From NCBI GenBank assembly GCA_022843125.1, contig JALHOG010000001.1:70088-134087 (forward strand): 64,000 nt of DNA. The letters run 5' to 3'. The translations under genes and the position numbers were made by a program. Positions 17,454-26,383 of the stretch are shown in pieces. Position 1 is the first letter of the stretch; every line of letters begins with the position of its first letter. The notes beneath the pieces are model-generated. The model worked only from the letters and a program-made list of their open reading frames with translations. It made no database searches and was not told the origin of the DNA. The stretch comes from Ilumatobacteraceae bacterium. Its GTDB lineage: Bacteria > Actinomycetota > Acidimicrobiia > Acidimicrobiales > Ilumatobacteraceae.

Positions 17454-17469
17454 ATCGGTCTCCGCTAGC
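17440..17469 (+). repeat. 15-bp tandem duplication over a stop codon
   Basis: TCGGCCTCCGCTAGA is followed directly by TCGGTCTCCGCTAGC (13 of 15 identical). The first unit contains the TAG stop of the Rieske gene. It resembles the stop-spanning tandem repeats at 8090 and 35752. Confidence 0.75.
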
Positions 17470-17478
17470 GCGAGCAGA

Positions 17479-18435
17479 TCACGTGTCGGCGAGTGCGGCG
17501 ACGACGGGGGCGAACGCGTCGACGTCGTTCTGTCCGACGATCACGTAGCTGAAACCCCACCGGTCGCGGCGCTCCTGCAAGTCGTCGATCAACTTCGCAG
17601 GCGGGCCGACGAGCGCGAACGGTGACGCGGCGATCATCTCCGCCGACGCACCGGTGAACTGGACGAGGGTGTCGATCGCTGTGGCCGGGTCGTCGGTGAC
17701 GAAGACCATGAACGCTCGGACGTTCATCTCGATCGCATCGAGGCGTGACGCTGCGCTCGCGGCATCGACGACGATCCGCACCTTCTCGTCGACCGCCTCG
17801 GCGGTCATCGACGCGAACGTCGACTCGTCGACGGCGCCCGACGTGAGCGTGGCGTTGATGCCGATGATGTCGGCCTCCTGCGCAGCGAACGTCAGGACCC
17901 TCGGGCCGCCGCCGCCGATCAGCACCGGCGGCGGCGTCTGCACCGGCTTCGGTCTGCCGTCGTAGTCGGTGATCGTGTAGTGCTCGCCGTGAAAGGTGAA
18001 CGGCCCGGGCGCGAAGGCCGACTTGATGATCCGCATGCCCTCGATGAATCTCGACACGCGCACCCCGGGCGCGTCGTACGGGATTCCGGACTGCTCGTAG
18101 TCGCTGACCATCCACCCCGCTCCGAGGCCCACCTCGACGCGTCCGTCGGAGAGCACGTCCATCGTCGCGAGCTCCTTGGCCAACACGACCGGGTGCTTGT
18201 AGTCGTTGTCGTACACGAGGGCACCCAGCCGCAGGGTGCTGGTGGCATCGGCCGCGCACTGCAGTGCCGGCACCGGTGCGAGCTGTTCGCCGAAGTGGTC
18301 GGGCATCGTGAGCGTCGAGTAGCCAGTGGCCTCGGCGCGCCGGGCCAGCTCGGTCCACGACGCACGATCACCGGTCCCGTCTGCCTGCACCCCGAAGCGA
18401 AACGGACGGCGGGGGAGCGGTGCGGCGGCGGGCAT
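17479..18435 (-). CDS. LLM-class F420-dependent oxidoreductase 1
   Basis: A 318-residue luciferase-like TIM-barrel flavoprotein of the actinobacterial F420 type (TIGR03621-like). TMPDHFGEQ, VYDNDYKHPVVLAKE, EVGLGAGWM and PPVLIGGGGPRVL are typical. It would use reduced or oxidised F420 for hydride transfer to a secondary alcohol, imine or unsaturated ring. The ATG at 18435 lies eight bases from a TAGTGT -10 on the minus strand, so the message is probably leaderless; a GTG twelve bases upstream is the alternative. It converges on the Rieske oxygenase. Substrate unknown. Confidence 0.82.
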   Translation of the reverse strand: MPAAAPLPRRPFRFGVQADGTGDRASWTELARRAEATGYSTLTMPDHFGEQLAPVPALQCAADATSTLRLGALVYDNDYKHPVVLAKELATMDVLSDGRVEVGLGAGWMVSDYEQSGIPYDAPGVRVSRFIEGMRIIKSAFAPGPFTFHGEHYTITDYDGRPKPVQTPPPVLIGGGGPRVLTFAAQEADIIGINATLTSGAVDESTFASMTAEAVDEKVRIVVDAASAASRLDAIEMNVRAFMVFVTDDPATAIDTLVQFTGASAEMIAASPFALVGPPAKLIDDLQERRDRWGFSYVIVGQNDVDAFAPVVAALADT

Positions 18436-18499
18436 GGCCGAGGACACTACGCCCTGCCGTTCATCAGGTCTGACACCGGATCAACGGGGGGTCGACCTA

Positions 18500-20845
18500 G
18501 TGTCGGTGCCGGTGCTTCGCTTGGGATGGGTCTTCCGGTTCGCGCTGGTGGTCGGCGCCGGCGCCCTGCTCGCGACGAGCGTCACCATCGCGGTCGCGCC
18601 GCGACTGTGGCGCATTGCCAACGCCCACGAGGAGGCGCCGGTCGACCTGCCCGACTTCGCCCAGCTCGCAGCCCGCTCCTACGTGTACGACGCTCGCGGC
18701 AACGAGATCGCGGTGTACGAGGTGGAGAACAGCCAGCCGATCACGCTGGACCAGGTGCCGCAGCACGTGATCGACGCGTTCCTCGCCGTCGAGGATCGCG
18801 AGTTCTACACCCATCACGGCGTCAATGTCCGCAGCCTCATGCGGGCGACGCTGTCGAACTTCGCGTCCGAGGGGCCGGTCCAGGGCGCCTCGACGATCAC
18901 GATGCAGGTGGTCAAGAACGACTTCATGGCGGGCTTCGAGCGCGACGGTCGCTACAAGCTGCTGCAGATCACGTACGCCGTGCGGTTGGAGAAGGAGAAG
19001 TCCAAGGGCGAGATCCTCGAGCGCTATCTGAACACCGTCTTCTTCGGTCAGAACTCCTACGGCATCGAGGCTGCGGCCGAGACCTACTTCGGCACGTCTG
19101 CGGCCGAGCTGACGTTCGTCCAGGCGGCGTTCCTCGCCGGCCTCGTCCAGGCACCGTCGAGTTACGACCCGATCATCAATCCGGAGCGCAGCCGCGTCCG
19201 CTTCACCCAGGTCCTCGAACGGCTCGTCGAGGCCGAGTTGCTCACCGAGGTCGACGCCGAGGCCGTGCTCGCAAGCTTCGTCCTCCCTGAGCGGGTGCTG
19301 CGTCGTGAGGAGCGCGCCAACGTGCGCACCTACTACTCGGAGGCCGTGCGCGACTACCTGCTCAACCGCAGCACGATCCTCGGCGACACGTACCAGGAGC
19401 GGTACACCCGGCTGTACCGGGGCGGTCTGAGCATCCACACGACGCTCGACCCGATCATCCAGGCCCGCGCCGAGGAGGCTCGCAACCAGCTGCCGGAGAA
19501 CGGCATCGGCATCGACGCTGCGCTCACGTCCGTCGAGACCGCGACCGGCGCGATCCGGGCGATGGTGGGCGGCAGGGGGTTCATCCCGAACGAGCGCGAG
19601 GTGAACCTGGCGCTCGCTCCCAGCCAGACCGGTTCGAGCATCAAGCTGTTCGTGCTCGCTGCGGCCCTGCAGGCCGGGGCGACCCCCGACGACCTCGTCG
19701 ACGGCACGCACCCGTGCGAGCTGCCCAACCCGAGCGACCCGGGCAACCCGACGTTCGTGATCACCGGCGGTGTGAGCGGCGGGGTCGACACGGTGCGTCG
19801 GCACACCGCCCGTTCGATCAACTGCGCCTACTCGCGCATGGCGCAGATGGTCGGCCTGAACCGCATGGTCGACACCGTGTACCGCATGTCGGCGAACCCG
19901 TACCTCTACCGCGAGCAGCCGGTCGAGGAGCGCTTCCCGATCTGGCCTTTCGGCGCGTTCTCGATCGGCGCGAACGAGATGAGCACACTCGACATGGCGG
20001 CCGGCGTCCAGACCATTGCGAACGAGGGCGTGCACATCGCGCCGTACTACGTCGAGTACATCGACGATGCGTTCGGCGAGCGCATCTACACCCACGTCGA
20101 TCAGGGCACGCGCGTGCTCGACCGCGACGTCGCGCTCACCACCATCGACGTCCTCAAGGACGTCCTCACCGACGGAACCGGTTCACGCGAGCTCAGCGAG
20201 TTCGCCGGACGCGTCCCAGCCTTCGGCAAGACGGGCACGCAGGAGCGCAACTGGACCGCGTACTACGTCGGTGCCACCCGCTATCTGTCGACCGCGGTGC
20301 TCGTGCGCGACCCCGACCGCTACACGACCATGGCGAACATCCCGGAGTTCCAGGCGGCCGGTGTCGAGCGAGTACAGGGCGGCACGTTCCCGGCGCGCAT
20401 CTGGCGCACGTTCATGGAGCAGGTCGGCCTCGAGCAGCTCGGCACCGACCTCGACTGGGACGCCCCGCCGCCACCCGAGCGCAGCGCCGCCCGGTTGGTG
20501 CTGCCCGGCAACGAGTGCGTGTTCCAGATCGTCGGGTACGAGCCGCCGCCCAGCACCCCGCCGGCCGGGTCGGGGTCCGGCGACACGGACGACACGGGCG
20601 CCACGGGCGACACCGGCGAGTCGGCGACCGAGACTCGCACCGTGCCCCAGGCGCCGCAGGCACTGCTCGCCGCTGCGCCGCCGACCGAGCCGCCGTCCGC
20701 TCCTGACGATGTCACGACGACCACGGCTCCGCCCCGGCCGATCTACGCACCTGCGCCGAGTGGCACTACCATCCCCCCCAATGTGCTCGATCCGAACGCA
20801 CCGCTCCCGTCGGTGCCGCGCGACCGACTCGTGCGGCCCTGTTGA
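18500..20845 (+). CDS. Class A penicillin-binding protein (transglycosylase/transpeptidase)
   Basis: A 781-residue bifunctional peptidoglycan synthase. A single membrane anchor (about residues 11-32) is followed by the GT51 domain with the catalytic EDREFYTHHGVN (98-109) and QGASTITMQ. The transpeptidase domain has S379-x-x-K (SSIK), SIN at 439-441 and KTGT. A proline/threonine/glycine/aspartate-rich tail extends outside the cell. The GTG at 18500, preceded by GGGGGG, gives a short cytoplasmic tail; the in-frame extension upstream overlaps the divergent gene and is unlikely. It builds and cross-links the cell wall at the membrane surface. No division or elongation genes are adjacent. Confidence 0.9.
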   Translation: MSVPVLRLGWVFRFALVVGAGALLATSVTIAVAPRLWRIANAHEEAPVDLPDFAQLAARSYVYDARGNEIAVYEVENSQPITLDQVPQHVIDAFLAVEDREFYTHHGVNVRSLMRATLSNFASEGPVQGASTITMQVVKNDFMAGFERDGRYKLLQITYAVRLEKEKSKGEILERYLNTVFFGQNSYGIEAAAETYFGTSAAELTFVQAAFLAGLVQAPSSYDPIINPERSRVRFTQVLERLVEAELLTEVDAEAVLASFVLPERVLRREERANVRTYYSEAVRDYLLNRSTILGDTYQERYTRLYRGGLSIHTTLDPIIQARAEEARNQLPENGIGIDAALTSVETATGAIRAMVGGRGFIPNEREVNLALAPSQTGSSIKLFVLAAALQAGATPDDLVDGTHPCELPNPSDPGNPTFVITGGVSGGVDTVRRHTARSINCAYSRMAQMVGLNRMVDTVYRMSANPYLYREQPVEERFPIWPFGAFSIGANEMSTLDMAAGVQTIANEGVHIAPYYVEYIDDAFGERIYTHVDQGTRVLDRDVALTTIDVLKDVLTDGTGSRELSEFAGRVPAFGKTGTQERNWTAYYVGATRYLSTAVLVRDPDRYTTMANIPEFQAAGVERVQGGTFPARIWRTFMEQVGLEQLGTDLDWDAPPPPERSAARLVLPGNECVFQIVGYEPPPSTPPAGSGSGDTDDTGATGDTGESATETRTVPQAPQALLAAAPPTEPPSAPDDVTTTTAPPRPIYAPAPSGTTIPPNVLDPNAPLPSVPRDRLVRPC

Positions 20846-20872
20846 GCGCACCGTCGGTCGGACGGGGCACCG

Positions 20873-21580
20873 GTGACCCATCCGCTGATCGATCTCCAGG
20901 CGGCCGACACGCTCGCCGACCAGTTGCGCCACCGTCGTGATCATCTGCCCGAACGAGACGTGGTCGCAGCCGCACGCGGCGCCCTCACCGACTGGGAGCG
21001 CCGGCGTGATGCGCTGCGTCTGCGGCTCGCCGAGCTCGACGCCGCGATCGAACGTGCCGAGGCCGATGCCCATCAGATCGACGTCCACAAGGCGCGGTTG
21101 GAGAAGCAGATGAAGACCGTGATCGCGCCGCGCGAGGCCGAGGCGCTCCAGCACGAGATGGCCACCCTCGACGAGCGGCGGGGCGCTCTCGACGACGCAG
21201 AGCTCGAGGCGCTCGAGGAGCAGTCGGAGGTCGACGATCAGATCCAGGCGATGACCGTCGAGGAGCAGCCGCTGCGCGATGCGCTCGATGCCGCCGAGGT
21301 CGCCGCCGTCGCCGCCGAGCATCAGATCGCCGACGAGCTGACCGGCATCGCCTCCCGTCTCGACGGGCTGCGTGCCGCAGTCGATGCGTCACTGCTCGAT
21401 CGGTACGACCGGATCCGCAAACAGCAGATGGTGGCGGCCGCCGAGCTGCAGGGCCACCGCTGCAGCGGTTGCCACCTCGACCTGGCGCCGGGTGAGACCG
21501 ACGAGGTCAAGGCATCCGCGGCCGCGGACGGCGGGGTCGCGGACTGTCCGCAGTGCAACCGGCTGCTGGTCGTCCGCTGA
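20873..21580 (+). CDS. Coiled-coil protein with C4 zinc ribbon
   Basis: A 235-residue protein made of a long antiparallel coiled coil (about residues 10-180, rich in E, R, A and L) followed by a zinc ribbon with CSGC and CPQC pairs. This architecture defines the CT398/Rv2229c-like family, conserved in actinobacteria; a role in nucleic acid metabolism or as an adaptor has been proposed but not settled. The GTG start lies 27 nt after the penicillin-binding protein stop. In mycobacteria the family member lies near an RNase H-like/phosphatase gene, and here a phosphoglycerate-mutase-fold phosphatase follows two genes later. Confidence 0.82.
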   Translation: MTHPLIDLQAADTLADQLRHRRDHLPERDVVAAARGALTDWERRRDALRLRLAELDAAIERAEADAHQIDVHKARLEKQMKTVIAPREAEALQHEMATLDERRGALDDAELEALEEQSEVDDQIQAMTVEEQPLRDALDAAEVAAVAAEHQIADELTGIASRLDGLRAAVDASLLDRYDRIRKQQMVAAAELQGHRCSGCHLDLAPGETDEVKASAAADGGVADCPQCNRLLVVR

Positions 21581-21654
21581 CCGTTCCCTGACCGTCGGGT
21601 GCGGCCTCGGCGCACTGCGATGCGTTCGGCGGCGCAGCGCCCTACCGTGTCGCC

Positions 21655-22137
21655 GTGCTCTTCTGGTTCATCGGCACCGCTGTGGTCACGATCTGGTTCG
21701 TCTTCGGCGATCCGGCGTTCGACTATCGGCTCCTCGTGGTCGGTTCGGTGTTGCCGGCCGCAGTCGATGCCGTGTTCGGCGGGGCCCGTGTCCTGCACAG
21801 CGTGACGTTCAGCGTGGCGCTGCTCGCCGTGCTGATGCTCGCCACGTCGGGGCGTAAACCGGTTCGCCGCATGCTGCTGGGGTTGCCGCTCGGCACGCTG
21901 CTGCATCTCGTGTTCACGGGCGCGTGGACCGACTCGCAGGTCTTCTGGTGGCCGTTCCTCGGCGCCGGCTTCGACGGCGCGACTCACCCCATTGCAGCTC
22001 GCGGTTGGTGGAACGTGCCGCTCGAGGTGGTCGGCATCGCGTTGTGCTGGTGGGTGGTCCGCAGCGCCGAGCTGCGCTCACGTGAGGGCCGCGACCGATT
22101 TCGTCGCACCGGTCAGCTCGCGCTCCCTCGCCGATGA
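21655..22137 (+). CDS. Small integral membrane protein, unknown function
   Basis: A 160-residue protein with about four hydrophobic segments (N-terminal FWFIGTAVVTIWFV, VGSVLPAAVDAVFG, SVALLAVLMLA and VVGIALCWWVV) and a basic C terminus. The GSVLPAAVD...RVLHS layout and THPI remind of YdjM-like membrane hydrolases, but the family metal-binding histidines are not clearly present, so no function is given. The GTG start follows a TACCGT -10 (21643-21648) by exactly six bases, indicating a leaderless transcript of its own. Confidence 0.65.
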   Translation: MLFWFIGTAVVTIWFVFGDPAFDYRLLVVGSVLPAAVDAVFGGARVLHSVTFSVALLAVLMLATSGRKPVRRMLLGLPLGTLLHLVFTGAWTDSQVFWWPFLGAGFDGATHPIAARGWWNVPLEVVGIALCWWVVRSAELRSREGRDRFRRTGQLALPRR

Positions 22138-22164
22138 ACGTCGGAACTGTGCTTCACTGAGTCC

Positions 22165-22731
22165 GTGCTGTACCTCGTGCGTCATGGCCGGACTGCGGCC
22201 AATGCCAGCGGTCTGCTCCAGGGGCGCCTCGATCCGCCGCTCGACGAGGTGGGCCACGCGCAGGCACGGGCGATCGCAGCCCTCGTCGGTCGGGTCGACA
22301 CCGTCATCAGCAGCTCCCTCACCCGCGCCCAGCAGACAGCGGAGTACTTCAACCGGCCGATCGTCACCGACGATCGCTGGATCGAGCTGAGCTACGGCGA
22401 GTACGAGGGTGTCCCGGCGGGGGAGGTCCCGCCAGAGGTGTGGCAGGCGTGGCGGACGAACACGATGTTCGCGACCAAGGGCGGTGAGAGCTTCGGTGCG
22501 CTCGACGCTCGGGTGCGTGAGGCGTGCGAGGGGTTGGCATCGCGGATCTACGCCGAGGACATCGTGGTCGTGAGCCACGTCTCGCCGATCAAGGCGGCGG
22601 TCGCATGGGCGTTGAACGCCACGATGGACATCATGTTCCACTGCCATCTGTCGCAAGCGAGCGTGTGCCGGGTGAGCATGGGCCGGTTCGGCCCGCTCCT
22701 CCACAGCTTCAACGAGCAAGCCACGCCCTGA
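22165..22731 (+). CDS. Histidine phosphatase family protein (phosphoglycerate mutase fold)
   Basis: A 188-residue enzyme. The phosphohistidine motif VRHGRTAAN lies at residues 4-12, the ISSSLTRAQQTAEYF segment supplies the second arginine, the acid residue is in IELSYGEYEG and the second catalytic histidine is in VVVSHVSPIK. Family members remove phosphate from small molecules such as sugar phosphates or alpha-ribazole phosphate; which one cannot be read from sequence. GTG start, 27 nt after the membrane protein gene. Confidence 0.85.
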   Translation: MLYLVRHGRTAANASGLLQGRLDPPLDEVGHAQARAIAALVGRVDTVISSSLTRAQQTAEYFNRPIVTDDRWIELSYGEYEGVPAGEVPPEVWQAWRTNTMFATKGGESFGALDARVREACEGLASRIYAEDIVVVSHVSPIKAAVAWALNATMDIMFHCHLSQASVCRVSMGRFGPLLHSFNEQATP

Positions 22732-22763
22732 CGAGCGGCCCGTCCGGCAGGCGGGCGAGTACG

Positions 22764-23018
22764 TCACCGATTCAGCATCGGTCCGAGGTCGGCCACCACG
22801 CTCTCGTTCTCGTCGAGCAGCATCATCGCCTCGTGCACGGCACGGTGCGCGGAGCAGATGCGGGCGCTGCGGGCGGTCTCGAGGTCGGGCAGCGTCGCGG
22901 TCCACACCGAGAGGAGGACTTGCTCCACCTCGGCGAGCCGCACACGGGCGTGATGCACGGTCGGGATCGGTGCCGACGAACGGGCAGGAGGGATGGAGCC
23001 TGTCATCAGAGCACTCAT
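22764..23018 (-). CDS. Small hypothetical protein
   Basis: An 84-residue open frame with helix-forming composition (LAEVEQVLLSVW and HRAVHEAMMLLDENES). No family is recognised. There is no clear ribosome-binding site, and an internal ATG four codons in is an alternative start. It occupies an otherwise gene-free stretch of 430 bases between a phosphatase gene and a terminator. It may be real, but the support is only an intact frame and plausible composition. Confidence 0.4.
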   Translation of the reverse strand: MSALMTGSIPPARSSAPIPTVHHARVRLAEVEQVLLSVWTATLPDLETARSARICSAHRAVHEAMMLLDENESVVADLGPMLNR

Positions 23019-23105
23019 GTGCAGTGAGTGCCCTCTTGGTCGTGAGTCCGAAACTCGTTTCCGCGGTACGTCGATGCTCCGCACCCATGTGGTGTGCCCG
23101 AAGCA

Positions 23106-23136
23106 ACGCTGCGGCCGGCATGGCCGGCCGCAGCGT
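23106..23136 (-). terminator. Strong hairpin after the SRPBCC gene
   Basis: ACGCTGCGGCCGGC (23106-23119) and GCCGGCCGCAGCGT (23123-23136) form a perfect 14-bp stem with a three-base loop, 26 nt beyond the stop of the minus-strand SRPBCC gene. Confidence 0.75.
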
Positions 23137-23161
23137 CACGGGTACCGGGTCCGATCCCGGG

Positions 23162-23629
23162 TCAGTCGCGCTCGACGCCACCGTCTACCGAGCCGCGCCA
23201 CCCGCCCGTCTCGGTCGTGCGCTTCTCGATGAACTCCTTGAAGCGTTCGAGATCGCTACCGGCGCGCCCGGCGACGATGCCGAGCTTGTCACCGGCCTGC
23301 TCGACGATGCCGTCCGGCTCGAACTCGAGGTGGAGCGACACCTCCGTGCGACTGGGGTCGAGCGGTCGGAACGACACGATCCCGCGGTTGGTTGCGCCGG
23401 AGGTGTTCTCCCAGCTGATGATGCGATCGGGCTCCTGCTGCACGATCTGGGCGTCCCATTCGCGGTGCACACCGCCGATCGACACCTTCCAGTGCAGGCG
23501 GACGTCGTCGATCTGCTCGACCGACTGAACGCCGTCCATGAATCGGGGGAACTCCTCGAACTGAGTCCACTGGTTGTACACGGTGCTGATCGGGCGGTCG
23601 ACCTCGATCTGTTCGTCCACGGTCGTCAT
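23162..23629 (-). CDS. SRPBCC/polyketide-cyclase-like lipid-transfer-fold protein
   Basis: A 155-residue START-like domain protein. TVYNQWTQFEEFPRFMDGV, WDAQIVQQEPDRIISW and TEVSLHLEFEPDG match the COQ10/cyclase-dehydrase subgroup found in many actinobacteria as stand-alone proteins. The fold provides a hydrophobic cavity for a lipid or small ligand; no catalytic residues can be assigned. The ATG at 23629 follows GGAGGACC, a good ribosome-binding site; the upstream in-frame codons are not needed. Single-gene unit closed by a strong hairpin. Confidence 0.82.
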   Translation of the reverse strand: MTTVDEQIEVDRPISTVYNQWTQFEEFPRFMDGVQSVEQIDDVRLHWKVSIGGVHREWDAQIVQQEPDRIISWENTSGATNRGIVSFRPLDPSRTEVSLHLEFEPDGIVEQAGDKLGIVAGRAGSDLERFKEFIEKRTTETGGWRGSVDGGVERD

Positions 23630-23838
23630 GCTGGTCCTCCAATGTTGTTCGGGTGGGGTGAGCCGCCGCACTGCGATGCGGTCGGACCCCGGGGGAGTGC
23701 CCGATCGGTGTCGGACCTACACGGCACCGGATCGCACCGCAGGAGCAGAACGTCGATTCAAGACCCACCCACCTCGCGCCGATGAGAACGCCACACACCC
23801 AGTGGTGGCGCGAGTCGCTTCATCGCCACCGTTCTTGC

Positions 23839-23869
23839 ACCGCCCGCCCTGGTCATCGGGGCGGGTGGT
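23839..23869 (-). terminator. Hairpin after the 152-residue membrane protein gene
   Basis: ACCGCCCGCCC (23839-23849) pairs with GGGCGGGTGGT (23859-23869) with one G-T wobble, 37 nt after the stop of the minus-strand gene at 23907. The remaining bases of 23630-23906 show nothing else recognisable. Confidence 0.55.
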
Positions 23870-23906
23870 GTCGCGTCCGGGCGGCCGGGCGTCCGGTGGG
23901 CGCACC

Positions 23907-24365
23907 TCAGAGCGTCTCGTCGAGCACCGTTCGCGAGCGTCGATCCCGCCACAGCAGCACTGCGCTGCCGACCGCTCCGCCCCCAGACCAGGTCACGGCT
24001 GCAGCGATCGGGAGGATCCAGTCGACGTCGCGGGTGAGCAGGGCCTCGACGGTCATCGCGCCGACGATCAATGAGCTGACCCACCACCAACGTGCGATGC
24101 CGGGCGCGCTGTCGAAGCTGCCCGGTCCCCATCGACGGACGATGCCGAGCGCGAGAGCGATGTTGACGCGCTCGACGACGAGGCCGGCCGCTGCGGCGAG
24201 GATGGCGATCGCCACCCAGCCGACCGGTCCGACGGTGCCCGCCTCCGACCGCACAGCGTTGAACCCTCCGACCGCCATCGTGCCGATGCCGAACACGAGC
24301 GCCGGTCGGAACCGCGTGCTGACCGCGTCGCAACTGTGTGGCGTTGCCCCGCCGCTCGGCTGCAT
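23907..24365 (-). CDS. Hypothetical integral membrane protein
   Basis: A 152-residue protein with four hydrophobic segments (around FRPALVFGIGTMAVGGF, GWVAIAILAAAAGLVV, WWVSSLIVGAMTVEALL and LPIAAAVTWSGGGAVG) separated by short charged loops. The ATG is preceded by a good GGAGGG site. No family is recognised. It has its own terminator and stands between an SRPBCC gene and a DUF222 gene; neighbours give no clue to function. Confidence 0.6.
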   Translation of the reverse strand: MQPSGGATPHSCDAVSTRFRPALVFGIGTMAVGGFNAVRSEAGTVGPVGWVAIAILAAAAGLVVERVNIALALGIVRRWGPGSFDSAPGIARWWWVSSLIVGAMTVEALLTRDVDWILPIAAAVTWSGGGAVGSAVLLWRDRRSRTVLDETL

Positions 24366-24559
24366 CTCGGTCCCTCCGCCTCCACCCGGTCACGCACGCG
24401 TCGCACGAACGTCAGAAGACTACTTCCGATGAGGGTGCCGTCCAGCGGGCATCGGGGCGGATCGCGACCTCGACGCCAAGGGTCGGATCGACCCGCCGGC
24501 CGGCGGCGCCGACGCGGCTCCCGAGGGGTCGTTCCGGTCAAGAAATCCCTGCGTGCGGG

Positions 24560-24588
24560 TTGCGAGTCGTACGCATGTTCGATAGGGT
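24560..24588 (+). promoter_or_regulatory. Leaderless promoter of the DUF222-HNH gene
   Basis: TTGCGA (24560-24565), a 17-base spacer and TAGGGT (24583-24588) form a well-spaced promoter. The -10 ends six bases before the ATG at 24595, so transcription should start at the start codon. Confidence 0.6.
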
Positions 24589-24594
24589 TCGTGT

Positions 24595-25914
24595 ATGGGG
24601 AGCGGCGGGCTCGACGAACTCATCGACACGAACGGGTCGCTCACGCCTGCCGAACGGATCGCCCGCCTCGGCGACGTCGAACGCGAGCTGCGCCGCCTCG
24701 AAGCCGAAGCGGCGGTGCTGGTACGGGCGGTCGAACGCGACGGCGCGTTCCGCACCGACGGGCATGTGAGTGTCGGCGGGTTCCTGCGCGGCGAGCTGCG
24801 CTGGTCAGCCCAGCAGGTCACCGCGCGGCGGCGCCTCGGCGTGTTGGCCACCGAGGTGCCATCGGTGATCGAGCACCTCCACACCGGCGCGATCGGTGTC
24901 GCCCAAGCCCACGCGTTCGGGCGGGCAGCGGCCAACCCACGATGCGGCGGCCAACTCAGCGACCACCTCGACATCCTCCTCAACGACGCCCGCGTGTTGT
25001 CCTACGAGCAGTTCAAACTGTGCATCGACCGATGGGAACGCCTCGCCGACGCCGACGGCGCCAACCGCGACGCACACGCCCACCACGACCACCGGCGCTT
25101 CGACCTCACCCACTTCGACGGAGTCGGCATCGTGAGCGGCCAGTGCGGCGGGCTCGACTACATCGAACTCCACGAGATCCTGCGCCAGTACCGGCACGCC
25201 GAATGGCTGGCCGACTGGGAGTGGGCCAGCGCCCACTACGGCGCCGACATCGCCGGAGCCATGCTGCCCCGCACCGAGGCGCAACGATCCTGGGACGCGT
25301 TGATGCGTATGGCCCGCGACGCCGTGTCCACCCCCGCCGGAGCACAACCCCCCGAACCCGTCGTCAACCTCGCGATGTCGATCACCCACGCCGAACAACA
25401 ACTCGCACGCATGGGCCTCATCCCCGACCCCGCCACATCCACACAACCACCACTCGCCGACCAGCCGTTCAACGAGTGGCGCTGCGAGAGCACCAACGGC
25501 ATCGCGCTGTCCCCGTTCGAGATCGCCCAGGCGATGCTCCACGGCCGGGTACGCCGGGTCGTGTTCGACTCCGCCGGCGTCGTCATCGACTTCGGACGCC
25601 TCCAACGCCTCTTCGACGGCCCAGCCCGCCAAGCGGTCCTGCTACAGAACCCCACCTGCGTCCACCCCGGCTGCAACCGACCCGCCAACACCTGCCAGGC
25701 CGACCACCTCACTGACTGGCAACACGGCGGCCCCACCAACCAAACCAACGGCGCACCACTCTGCCCCCGCCACAACCGCCCCAAGAACCACGGCTACACC
25801 GTCTGGCGCGACCCCAACGGCATCTTCCACACCTACCGCCCCGACGGCACCGAAATCGCGCCCGCACCACCACCACCCGGCACCGCCCCACCCCCGCTGA
25901 TCGAAGCCGCCTGA
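24595..25914 (+). CDS. DUF222 and HNH endonuclease domain protein
   Basis: A 439-residue protein of the large actinobacterial DUF222-HNH family (13E12-repeat proteins of mycobacteria). The N-terminal two thirds is DUF222 (helical; RRLGVLATEVPSVIEHLHTG). The C-terminal HNH module has CVHPGCNRP, then CQADHLTDWQHGG and LCPRHNRPKN, giving two zinc-binding cysteine pairs and the catalytic DH...N...H pattern. The tail is proline-rich. Family members occur in many copies per genome and are thought to cut DNA, but no cellular role is established. A leaderless promoter precedes it, and RNase P RNA lies convergently just after it. Confidence 0.85.
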   Translation: MGSGGLDELIDTNGSLTPAERIARLGDVERELRRLEAEAAVLVRAVERDGAFRTDGHVSVGGFLRGELRWSAQQVTARRRLGVLATEVPSVIEHLHTGAIGVAQAHAFGRAAANPRCGGQLSDHLDILLNDARVLSYEQFKLCIDRWERLADADGANRDAHAHHDHRRFDLTHFDGVGIVSGQCGGLDYIELHEILRQYRHAEWLADWEWASAHYGADIAGAMLPRTEAQRSWDALMRMARDAVSTPAGAQPPEPVVNLAMSITHAEQQLARMGLIPDPATSTQPPLADQPFNEWRCESTNGIALSPFEIAQAMLHGRVRRVVFDSAGVVIDFGRLQRLFDGPARQAVLLQNPTCVHPGCNRPANTCQADHLTDWQHGGPTNQTNGAPLCPRHNRPKNHGYTVWRDPNGIFHTYRPDGTEIAPAPPPPGTAPPPLIEAA

Positions 25915-25925
25915 TCGACCTGTGC

Positions 25926-26300
<375 letters not shown>

Positions 26301-26383
26301 TCGACCAGTGTAGGTGCCGGTGCGGCCGGCGCCCCAGGCCCGCTATCCGCCGTCACCACCCGCTCCCGTGACAAGCTGGGGCG

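Noticed and set aside
22993-23232. Plus-strand 79-codon frame
   Set aside because: It runs into the terminator hairpin at 23106 and overlaps the real SRPBCC gene on the other strand.
24336-25715. 459-codon frame overlapping the DUF222-HNH gene
   Set aside because: Extremely Arg/Pro-rich translation; the true frame has intact DUF222 and HNH motifs.
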